Part shown: in pieces, positions 13,922 to 20,077 of the stretch | Layout of the letters: each line of letters opens with the position of its first letter | Position numbering within the stretch: position 1 is the stretch's first letter | From: DATLYT01 sp035574455 | GTDB taxonomy: Bacteria; Bacteroidota; Ignavibacteria; UBA10030 | Assembly: GCA_035574455.1 (NCBI GenBank) | Contig: DATLYT010000179.1 | Location: forward strand, 1 to 20,077 | DNA: 20,077 nucleotides | Reading direction: 5' to 3' | The notes under the pieces: model-generated | Told to the model about the DNA's origin: nothing | The model's input: the letters and a program-made list of their open reading frames with translations, nothing else | Database searches by the model: none | Position numbers and translations under genes: made by a program

Positions 13922-15019
13922 GTGCCAAAAGAGACACCGAACATTGTGCTTGCAGGAGGAGGGACGGGTGGTCATCTCTACCCTGCCCTCGCCATCGCCG
14001 ATGAGATTAAGAAATTGGTGCCGACGAGCAAGATTCTCTTCGTCGGCACGAAAGACAAAATTGAAGCCCGTGTTGTGCCACAGCGCGGGTACGATTTTCG
14101 CACCATCTGGATCAGCGGCTTTCACCGGCGGTTGACGTTGAATAACCTCCTCTTTCCGGTGAAAGTGCTGGTAGCGTGCTTGCAATCGTTCTTTCTCATA
14201 AAACAACGTAAGCCTGATCTGGTGGTTGGTACAGGGGGTTATGTCTGCGGACCGGTCTTGTCAGTTGCGTCGTGGCTCGGCATTCCGATCCTCGTGCACG
14301 AGTCGAACAGCTACCCCGGCGTAACAACTCGGCTTCTGGCACACCGGGCGACGAAGGTTCTTGTCGCCTTCGAGGAGACGAAGCGGTGGTTAAAACGGAA
14401 GGACAATGTTGAACTTGTTGGCACCCCCACGCGGAGTGAGTTGGGAAAGGCAGAGCGAGCAGGAGCACTGGATTTCTTTGCGCTCGACCCGACAAAGAAA
14501 ACCGTGCTTGTCTTTGGTGGAAGTCTCGGCGCAACGTCGATCAACACCGCAATGGTGAATTTGCTCGATGAGCTTCAACGAAACAACGTGCAGCTCATCT
14601 GGCAAACGGGGCAATCGGATTTCGAGCGGATTCGGGCGACGGTTGGCAATAGAAACATTGGCTGGATAGGGCCATACATCGACCGAATGGAGTATGCGTA
14701 CGCCGCCGCCGATGTTGTTGTCTGCCGCTCGGGTGCGTTGACGATTGCCGAACTGACGCGGGTTGGGCTGCCTGCAATTCTTGTGCCCTATCCGCACGCT
14801 GCTGCAGACCATCAAACAGCAAATGCACGAACCCTGGTCGAGGCAGGAGCGGCGATCATGGTAAAAGATGCCGAGCTGCAGATGCGCTTAGGGAGAGAAT
14901 TAACTCAGTTGCTGATGAACGACGAATTGCGGAGACAGATGGCCCACGCCAGCAAGAAGTTGGGTCGACCCGAAGCGGGAGAAAACATTGCCCGGAAAGT
15001 GCTCGAACTCGTTGGATAA
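13922..15019 (+). CDS. murG: UDP-GlcNAc:lipid I N-acetylglucosaminyltransferase MurG
   Basis: A 365-residue GT28 glycosyltransferase, peripheral on the inner face of the membrane, converting lipid I to lipid II. AGGGTGGHLYPALA (11-24) is the first glycine loop, GTGGYVCGP (103-111) the second, HESNSYPG (126-133) the acceptor-side motif, GGSLGA (199-204) the third loop, and RSGALTIAEL...HQTANA (269-302) the UDP-GlcNAc-binding region. The HESNSYPG form is closer to Bacteroidota-type enzymes than to the HEQNAIPG of E. coli. The start is GTG 13922, which gives a standard N-terminus. It overlaps an ATG at 13920 in another frame, and there is no good Shine-Dalgarno. The gap after ftsW is 20 bases. 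Confidence 0.95.
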   Translation: MPKETPNIVLAGGGTGGHLYPALAIADEIKKLVPTSKILFVGTKDKIEARVVPQRGYDFRTIWISGFHRRLTLNNLLFPVKVLVACLQSFFLIKQRKPDLVVGTGGYVCGPVLSVASWLGIPILVHESNSYPGVTTRLLAHRATKVLVAFEETKRWLKRKDNVELVGTPTRSELGKAERAGALDFFALDPTKKTVLVFGGSLGATSINTAMVNLLDELQRNNVQLIWQTGQSDFERIRATVGNRNIGWIGPYIDRMEYAYAAADVVVCRSGALTIAELTRVGLPAILVPYPHAAADHQTANARTLVEAGAAIMVKDAELQMRLGRELTQLLMNDELRRQMAHASKKLGRPEAGENIARKVLELVG

Positions 15020-15053
15020 AGCATTTTTTACCAACGGCGCATTTGCTTGAAGT

Positions 15054-15566
15054 ATGACAAATCCGCTCTTCATGGAGAAAGTCTTTAAATACAAACTCGA
15101 TTTCTATTATCAGCAGGCATTGATCTATCTTGCCACACTTGTGCTGTATGTCGGTGTTAAAGGGAGCTTCGTTGAGGATCAGTTTGTGTTTGTCTTCAAA
15201 GACCCGATTGTCTACATCATTGTGTTCTTTGTGATTGTGTCCTGCGTGGGACTCGTGCTTAACTGGTTTCGCGATCGAAAATTGATCATTTCTGAAGACA
15301 GGATCACCTTCCACAGTCGGTCGCACGAGCGGGTGATTCCTTTGAGCGACATCGAATGGATGCACATCGGGCGGGAGATGCTGGTACAAACTGCGGGGCG
15401 ATTTCAGATGGTGGTGTTGAAGATCAAGGGACGGCGGAGATTGTTTCGTATTCGCGTAGGACGGTATGAGCGTGATCGCGAACTCATTGCAGAGATGGAG
15501 AGGATCGCCACTCAGGTGCCCAAAGGTAAACGCGGTCGGTTTGGGATGGCAAGACGAAAACCATAA
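15054..15566 (+). CDS. membrane-anchored PH-like domain protein, unknown function
   Basis: A 170-residue protein I cannot assign by name. It has two likely membrane helices, about residues 21-40 and 51-70, linked by a short acidic loop. After these comes a soluble domain of about 85 residues beginning RKLIISEDRITFHS, then IPLSDIEWMHIGRE, then a basic strand pair (IKGRRRLFRIRVGRYERDREL) and a C-terminal helix. This strand-rich pattern, ending in an amphipathic helix, resembles bacterial PH-like (YdbT/bPH) domains. The tail KGKRGRFGMARRKP is strongly basic. It lies in the operon direction, 34 bases after murG and 25 before murC, so it is probably co-expressed with lipid II synthesis. A link to cell wall or division is inference from place alone. 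Confidence 0.8.
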   Translation: MTNPLFMEKVFKYKLDFYYQQALIYLATLVLYVGVKGSFVEDQFVFVFKDPIVYIIVFFVIVSCVGLVLNWFRDRKLIISEDRITFHSRSHERVIPLSDIEWMHIGREMLVQTAGRFQMVVLKIKGRRRLFRIRVGRYERDRELIAEMERIATQVPKGKRGRFGMARRKP

Positions 15567-15591
15567 GTGCAGCGAGGAACTCAACAACGGT

Positions 15592-16971
15592 ATGTTTTCA
15601 TCGATCAAGAAAATTCATTTCGTCGGAATCGGCGGTATCGGCATGAGCGGCATCGCAGAAATCCTCCTCGACCAGGGCTTTAAGGTCAGCGGTTCGGATA
15701 AGTCGCTCTCGGAAGTCACCGACCGCTTGGAGAAACTCGGTGCGACCATCTTCGAGGGGCATAAACCCGAACATGTCGCGTCAGATGTGGATGCCCTGGT
15801 GTATTCATCGGCAGTGTCACTGGATAATCCTGAAATTGTAGAAGCTCAGCGAAGAAACATCCCGATCATCCGCCGCGCGGAGATGCTTGCCGAAGTGATG
15901 CGTCTGAAGTACGGCATCGGCATCGCGGGCACGCACGGCAAGACGACGACAACGTCCATGATCAGCCTCGTGCTCATAGAAGGCGGACTTGACCCGACCG
16001 TCATCGTCGGCGGAAAGTTGAGCGGCCTTGGGGGGACGAATGCACGACTCGGACACGGCGAGTTCATTGTGGTGGAGGCGGATGAGTTTGACCGCTCGTT
16101 TCTCTCCCTCACCCCGACCATCGCCGTGCTGACGACGCTGGAGACCGACCATCTTGATTGTTATCGCGACTTAGAGGACATCAAAGGCGCATTCATTCAG
16201 TTTGCCAGTCGCGTTCCGTTTTATGGCTTTGTCGTGCTCTGTCTCGACGAGCCTGCACTACTGGATATTATGCCGCAGCTTAGTAAAAAGAAGATCGTTA
16301 CCTACGGCCTCAATCCGCAGGCAGATGTCCAGGCGTTGGATATTCATCATAAGGAGAACAGGTCAACCTTTATCGTTGCACGTGCAGAACGTGAACTCGG
16401 CTCGGTCACGCTTCTCGTGCCGGGGAAGCACAACGTCCGGAACGCCCTCGCGGCGATCGCGGTAGGGCTTGAACTCGGTGTGCCGTTTGAAAAAATCAAA
16501 GCGGGCATCGAGAAATTCACCGGCGTCTATCGTCGCTGGGAGAAAAAAGGCGAGGTCGACGGCATCACGGTCTATGACGACTATGCGCATCATCCGACAG
16601 AATGCAAAGCCACGTTGGCGGGAGTAAAGGCAGGGTGGCGTCGACGCGTGGTCTGTGTCTTCCAGCCGCATCTCTACACGCGTACGCGGGATTTTTATGA
16701 GGAGTTTGCCAAATCGTTCTTGCTCTCCGACGTCCTCATTGTCACCGACGTCTATCCTGCGCGCGAGGAACCCATTCAGGGTGTAACAGGCGAGCTGATT
16801 GTCCACGCGGCGAAGCAGTTTGGACACAAAGAAGTGCATTATGTTCCCGACAAAAAACAGATTCCGAGTTTCTTGAAGTCGGTGGCGAAACGCGGCGACA
16901 TCATTATTACGATGGGGGCTGGGGACATCTGGAAGTACGGTGAAGAATTCATTCGACAGATGACATCATGA
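15592..16971 (+). CDS. murC: UDP-MurNAc:L-alanine ligase MurC
   Basis: A 459-residue Mur ligase that commits UDP-MurNAc to the pathway by adding L-Ala. IHFVGIGGIGMSGIAEIL (8-25) is the MurC-type N-terminal Rossmann motif, GTHGKTTTTSM (113-123) the ATP loop (Lys117) with the His typical of MurC, VEADEFDRSF (161-170) the metal region, and YDDYAHHPTE (328-337) and FQPHLYTRT (357-365) the C-terminal signatures. I start at ATG 15592, since homology begins at residue 8. A longer reading from 15466 would overlap the upstream gene by 101 bases. GAGGAA lies 12 bases before this ATG. The stop overlaps the murB start as ATGA. Confidence 0.96.
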   Translation: MFSSIKKIHFVGIGGIGMSGIAEILLDQGFKVSGSDKSLSEVTDRLEKLGATIFEGHKPEHVASDVDALVYSSAVSLDNPEIVEAQRRNIPIIRRAEMLAEVMRLKYGIGIAGTHGKTTTTSMISLVLIEGGLDPTVIVGGKLSGLGGTNARLGHGEFIVVEADEFDRSFLSLTPTIAVLTTLETDHLDCYRDLEDIKGAFIQFASRVPFYGFVVLCLDEPALLDIMPQLSKKKIVTYGLNPQADVQALDIHHKENRSTFIVARAERELGSVTLLVPGKHNVRNALAAIAVGLELGVPFEKIKAGIEKFTGVYRRWEKKGEVDGITVYDDYAHHPTECKATLAGVKAGWRRRVVCVFQPHLYTRTRDFYEEFAKSFLLSDVLIVTDVYPAREEPIQGVTGELIVHAAKQFGHKEVHYVPDKKQIPSFLKSVAKRGDIIITMGAGDIWKYGEEFIRQMTS

Positions 16972-17879
16972 TCGACCTCGAAGAAATCAAAAAATTTTTC
17001 CGCGGACGCATTGCGCTGAACGAGCCACTGGCAAAGTACACATCGATGAAAGTCGGCGGCCCGGCAGATTACTACATGGAGCCCGCAGACAAAGCCGACG
17101 TCATCCAGCTTGTCCGATACTTGCGGCAGCAAGGGTTTCCGTACCTCGTTCTCGGGCGAGGAAGCAATCTGCTGGTGAGCGATGAAGGCTATCGCGGCGC
17201 CGTCATCTGTATGGAAGAAGGTCTCTCCAACGTCAGTCGACAGGGCGAGCTTGTGGTTGCAGAAGCGGGAGCGAAGGTGAGTAAGTTCGTTGAGTTCTGC
17301 ATCCAGCAGGAATTGGCCGGTGTGGAGATGCTGGCGGGGATTCCGGGCACCGTCGGGGGCGCAGTCGTGATGAATGCCGGCGCACACGGCGGCGAGATTT
17401 CAGATTACCTTGTTGATGTCGAAGTACTACGCGGTGAAGAGGTGCAGCGTGTGAAAAAAGCGGATGCACAATTTGCCTACCGGACGTCTGCATTTGCCCA
17501 GGATGTCGTCTTGGAAGCGAGCTTCAAACTGCCCAAGGGGAACCGAGATGAGTTGATCAAGCGACGCAGTGAGTTTCTGCGCGAGCGGAATCTCAAGCAA
17601 CCGACTAATCTTCCCAATACGGGAAGTATGTTCAAGAATCCGCGCGGTAACTTCGCTGCAAAGCTAATCGAACAGGCCGGCTTAAAAGGCAAGCGTGTGG
17701 GCGACGCGCAGATTTCCGAGAAACACGCGAACTTCATCGTTAATCTCGGCAACGCCCGCGCATCGGACATCATGACGCTGCTCGATTTGGCACAACGCAC
17801 GGTGTATCAAAACACCGGCATTCTCATGGAGCTGGAAGTAAAGTTGGTGGGATTTCAAGAAGAGATGAGAGAGAAATGA
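16968..17879 (+). CDS. murB: UDP-N-acetylenolpyruvoylglucosamine reductase MurB (type II)
   Basis: A 303-residue FAD enzyme that reduces enolpyruvyl-UDP-GlcNAc to UDP-MurNAc, the substrate of MurC encoded just upstream. GRGSNLLV (63-70) and GIPGTVGGAVVMNAGAHG (124-141) form the FAD pyrophosphate-binding region. YRTS (171-174) carries the conserved Arg172. NTGSMFKNP (217-225) holds Ser220, the expected proton donor, and Glu290 in MELEVKLVG is the expected C-terminal acid. The length and absence of the extra Tyr loop and split beta-alpha-beta-beta insertion of the E. coli enzyme place it in type II. The start ATG overlaps the murC stop, and the stop overlaps the ftsQ start (both ATGA), so translation is probably coupled. 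Confidence 0.95.
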   Translation: MIDLEEIKKFFRGRIALNEPLAKYTSMKVGGPADYYMEPADKADVIQLVRYLRQQGFPYLVLGRGSNLLVSDEGYRGAVICMEEGLSNVSRQGELVVAEAGAKVSKFVEFCIQQELAGVEMLAGIPGTVGGAVVMNAGAHGGEISDYLVDVEVLRGEEVQRVKKADAQFAYRTSAFAQDVVLEASFKLPKGNRDELIKRRSEFLRERNLKQPTNLPNTGSMFKNPRGNFAAKLIEQAGLKGKRVGDAQISEKHANFIVNLGNARASDIMTLLDLAQRTVYQNTGILMELEVKLVGFQEEMREK

Positions 17880-18619
17880 GCACCGGCAAGAAACAAATCC
17901 TGCTCGGAGGATTAATCCTCGGCATCGTTGGACTCATCGTCTGGTCGAACGTCTGGAAATCCAATTTAACTGTGAGCAAAGTGACGGTCGAAGGCAACCG
18001 GATCGTCGAGGCGAATGAAATTCTCCAACTCGCACAGGTAAAACCGGGAACTCCCTTGTACGATCTGGATTTAGCAGCAATTCGGGACAATGTCGTCTCG
18101 AACTTCTTCATTAAGGATGCCGTCGTCGAGCGCGATCTGCCGTCAACGATTCGCATTACGGTTCGTGAGCGCTCGCCCATCGCGATCATCAATCGTGCCG
18201 ATATCCTGTACATCGATGAAGAAGGTGTCGTTCTGCCGCATTCCATTTCGAAGGAAACGTTTGATCTACCGATTCTGAGCGGATTGTCTTCCATCGCTTC
18301 GCTCAAAGTAGGGGCAACGCTCCGAGACGATGACGTACAGGAAGCGCTGACCATCCTCTCAGCATCGAAGCTGGTCAACAAAGAGCTGTATCACCTGATT
18401 TCAGAAGTGCACCTCCGGAACGGTGGCGATATTGTCCTGTATGCGGCAGAGTGGGGCGTGCCGATCATCATGGGGCGCGGGGATATTGCCTGTAAACTCG
18501 TTCGACTGGAAACGTTCTGGAACGAAGTCGTCCGCCAACGCGGGTCGCAAGCATTGCAGTATGTTGATTTACGATATGAGGACCAAGTCGTGGTCCGCTG
18601 GCGCTCGTCGCCGGCATAA
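17876..18619 (+). CDS. ftsQ: cell division protein FtsQ (DivIB)
   Basis: A 247-residue bitopic protein with a short cytoplasmic tail, a membrane helix at about 8-26 and a periplasmic POTRA domain at about 31-100. The POTRA begins LTVSKVTVEGNRIVEANEI and ends DLPSTIRITVRERSPIAII, the usual FtsQ pattern. The following beta domain runs to the end. FtsQ recruits FtsL and its partner to the divisome and restrains FtsWI until septation. The start overlaps the murB stop as ATGA, with a purine-rich GAGAGAGAA before it. The order murB-ftsQ-ftsA is common in dcw clusters. Identity rests on the POTRA, the topology and the position. Confidence 0.93.
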   Translation: MSTGKKQILLGGLILGIVGLIVWSNVWKSNLTVSKVTVEGNRIVEANEILQLAQVKPGTPLYDLDLAAIRDNVVSNFFIKDAVVERDLPSTIRITVRERSPIAIINRADILYIDEEGVVLPHSISKETFDLPILSGLSSIASLKVGATLRDDDVQEALTILSASKLVNKELYHLISEVHLRNGGDIVLYAAEWGVPIIMGRGDIACKLVRLETFWNEVVRQRGSQALQYVDLRYEDQVVVRWRSSPA

Positions 18620-18663
18620 AGAACAATCAGGAACAGACGATCACGCTTTCTATGGGGAATACC

Positions 18664-19914
18664 ATGACCAATGATATAGCAGTCGGTTTAGATATCGGAA
18701 CAACCAAAGTGTGCGCTATTGTCGCGTCGCCGGATGAAAATCATCCCGGCAAGTTGAACGTCCTCGGTATTGGCAAGAGTGTCTCGGATGGACTGACGCG
18801 CGGCGTCGTTACCAACATTGAGAAGACCGTGCGCTCGATTCAATTAGCCGTCGAGGAAGCACAAAAGCAGTCGGGCGTAAAAATCTCGGCCGTTACTGTT
18901 GGCATTGCCGGCGACCATATTCAGAGCTTTCAAAGTCGCGGGTTGGTCACGATCAGCCGACCGGACAACGAGATCACGCAGGAAGATGTCGACCGCCTCA
19001 TCGAAGACACAAAGCGCGTGGCACTTCCCTCCGACCGTCGCATCATCCACGTCATTCCACAGCAATTCATCGTGGACGGGCAGGACGGCATTTACGATCC
19101 GGTCGGTATGTCCGGCGTGCGGATGGAAGCCGTGGTGCACATCATCACGGGACTGATCACCGCGGCACAGAACATCTACAAGTGTGTGCAACGAGCGGGT
19201 CTGCAGGTCAACGACATGGTGCTCGAGCCGCTGGCGTCGAGCTACGCGGTGCTCGACGATGAAGAAAAGGAAGTCGGCGTCGCCCTGCTCGATATCGGCG
19301 GCGGCACAACCGACCTTGCCGTGTTCGAGGAGCGGACGATACGCCACACGGCGGTCATCGGCGTTGCGGGAAAGAAAGTGACGGACGATATCCGCAAAGG
19401 CTTCGGTATTCTGACCGAACAGGCGGAAAAGCTGAAGCGCGATCACGGCTTTGCCTATCTGCCGGCCATCATGGACAACGAGCCGATTGTCCTGCCGGGC
19501 ATCGGCGGCCGCCCACCGATTGAGATCGACAAAAAGGTGCTCTGCCAGGTGATTCAACCGCGGATGGAAGAAATTCTCGAAATCGCGTCGATGGAGATCA
19601 AGCGCTCTGGATACTCGAAACATCTTTCTGCCGGCGTGGTACTGACGGGTGGTGGGTCGCTCATCAAAGGCACGGCCGACCTTGCGCGCGAAGTGCTCGG
19701 CATGCCGGTGAAAATCGGAATCCCGCAGGGCTTCAGCGCCGGGTTGGTGCGGGAAATAGAGAACCCGATTTACGCGACGGGAGTTGGGCTGGTGATGCAC
19801 GAACTTCGGCATCGGGATCGTTCGGCTATTACGGCCGCGATGTACAACGGAAAGGGAAAGGGTTCGCTCAAAAATATTTTCAACCGGATGAAAATGTGGT
19901 TCGACGAATTGTAG
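18664..19914 (+). CDS. ftsA: cell division protein FtsA
   Basis: A 416-residue actin-like protein that tethers FtsZ to the membrane. VGLDIGTTKVCAIV (7-20) is the phosphate-1 motif, LLDIGGGTTDLAVF (208-221) phosphate-2, and VVLTGGGSLIKG (325-336) the adenosine motif. The region about 85-165 matches the FtsA-specific 1C domain. The C-terminus NIFNRMKMWFDEL is the amphipathic membrane-targeting helix, after a flexible linker, so the gene is complete. I prefer ATG 18664, with GGGGA five bases upstream; ATG 18652 would add four residues but has no ribosome binding site. It starts 44 bases after ftsQ. ftsZ follows after 53 bases. Confidence 0.96.
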   Translation: MTNDIAVGLDIGTTKVCAIVASPDENHPGKLNVLGIGKSVSDGLTRGVVTNIEKTVRSIQLAVEEAQKQSGVKISAVTVGIAGDHIQSFQSRGLVTISRPDNEITQEDVDRLIEDTKRVALPSDRRIIHVIPQQFIVDGQDGIYDPVGMSGVRMEAVVHIITGLITAAQNIYKCVQRAGLQVNDMVLEPLASSYAVLDDEEKEVGVALLDIGGGTTDLAVFEERTIRHTAVIGVAGKKVTDDIRKGFGILTEQAEKLKRDHGFAYLPAIMDNEPIVLPGIGGRPPIEIDKKVLCQVIQPRMEEILEIASMEIKRSGYSKHLSAGVVLTGGGSLIKGTADLAREVLGMPVKIGIPQGFSAGLVREIENPIYATGVGLVMHELRHRDRSAITAAMYNGKGKGSLKNIFNRMKMWFDEL

Positions 19915-19953
19915 AATCAAAAGTGTACTAACCAACAACAACCAACCAATATC

Positions 19954-19960
19954 AGGGAGG
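19954..19960 (+). promoter_or_regulatory. strong ribosome binding site of ftsZ
   Basis: AGGGAGG lies seven bases before the GTG start at 19968, a near-ideal Shine-Dalgarno, and it fixes that start. It follows an A/C-rich stretch at about 19930-19949 with little pairing potential. No other gene in the window has a site this strong. Confidence 0.8.
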
Positions 19961-19967
19961 ACTTACC

Positions 19968-20077
19968 GTGATAGAACTCGATACATCGATAGACCGTGGC
20001 GCGAAAATTCGCGTGGTCGGTGTTGGGGGCGGCGGGGGCAACGCCGTCAACAGCATGATTGACAAAGGCTTGATGGG
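19968..20077 (+). CDS. ftsZ: cell division protein FtsZ, N-terminal start (3' end outside window)
   Basis: The first 36 codons of ftsZ run off the right edge. The reading starts at GTG 19968, seven bases after AGGGAGG. After about a dozen variable residues, RVVGVGGGGGNAVNSMI matches the first nucleotide-binding strand and glycine loop at the N-terminus of FtsZ. FtsZ is the tubulin-like GTPase forming the division ring, and ftsA just upstream is its usual neighbour. The tubulin signature motif and the C-terminal peptide that binds FtsA lie outside the window. Confidence 0.95.
   Translation, partial: MIELDTSIDRGAKIRVVGVGGGGGNAVNSMIDKGLM

Noticed and set aside
15466..15591. N-terminal extension of MurC from an earlier start
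   Set aside because: It would overlap the preceding gene by 101 bases and precedes the conserved MurC N-terminus; ATG 15592 fits the family.
14856..15608. Minus-strand open frame (250 codons) opposite murG and the PH-like gene
   Set aside because: It spans two plus-strand genes, shows no domain and has composition typical of a shadow frame.
18844..19941. Long minus-strand open frame (365 codons) opposite ftsA
   Set aside because: It lies antisense to a clear ftsA and is rich in His, Arg and Asp, as expected from the complement of a GC-biased coding frame. No domain is visible.

Overview
The window is the division and cell wall (dcw) cluster of a Gram-negative-type bacterium, with the genes that flank it on the left. 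It reads, all on the + strand: mraZ, rsmH, an ftsL-like gene, ftsI, murE, murF, mraY, murD, ftsW, murG, a small membrane protein gene, murC, murB, ftsQ, ftsA and the first codons of ftsZ. The window ends inside ftsZ and begins inside lon. I see no mobile element, CRISPR array, tRNA, rRNA or prophage.

Organism. The base composition is balanced (slightly GC-rich by eye, not counted). MurE carries the DNPRTED motif of meso-diaminopimelate ligases, so the wall is probably DAP-type. FtsW has PNFST where most phyla have PDxGT, as I recall for Bacteroidota and Chlorobi. Most start codons lack a clear Shine-Dalgarno sequence, and the promoter before mraZ fits the TTG-N19-TAnnTTTG pattern of Bacteroidota. 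Together this suggests the FCB group, perhaps Ignavibacteria, Chlorobi or a relative. That placement is inference; murB inside the cluster argues against a typical Bacteroidales.

Layout. 1-523: C-terminal end of Lon protease. 558-1007 (- strand): small unknown four-helix membrane protein, convergent with lon. 1008-1203: divergent gap with a terminator-like hairpin and an 8-base tandem repeat. 1204-2721: a predicted phosphoesterase and a beta-hydroxyacid-dehydrogenase-like oxidoreductase, 3 bases apart. 2722-2981: regulatory region of the dcw operon, with a promoter and a 10-base-period MraZ box. 2982-20077: the dcw operon itself, with ATGA or TAATG overlaps at ftsL/ftsI, murF/mraY, murC/murB and murB/ftsQ. 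The only sizeable internal break is the 128-base murD-ftsW gap.

How the genes work together. MraZ represses the operon and RsmH methylates 16S rRNA. MurB, C, D, E and F build UDP-MurNAc-pentapeptide in the cytoplasm, MraY and MurG make lipids I and II, and FtsW with FtsI polymerises and cross-links septal peptidoglycan. FtsL and FtsQ link that synthase to the FtsA/FtsZ ring. Lipid II export (murJ), ddl and the DivIC partner of FtsL are not in the window.

Most of this is an ordinary, well-conserved cluster. The least explained parts are the membrane-anchored PH-like protein between murG and murC, the 149-residue membrane protein at 558-1007, the MraZ operator with a distal copy of its core, the structured murD-ftsW gap, and two short-period degenerate repeats placed just before start codons.
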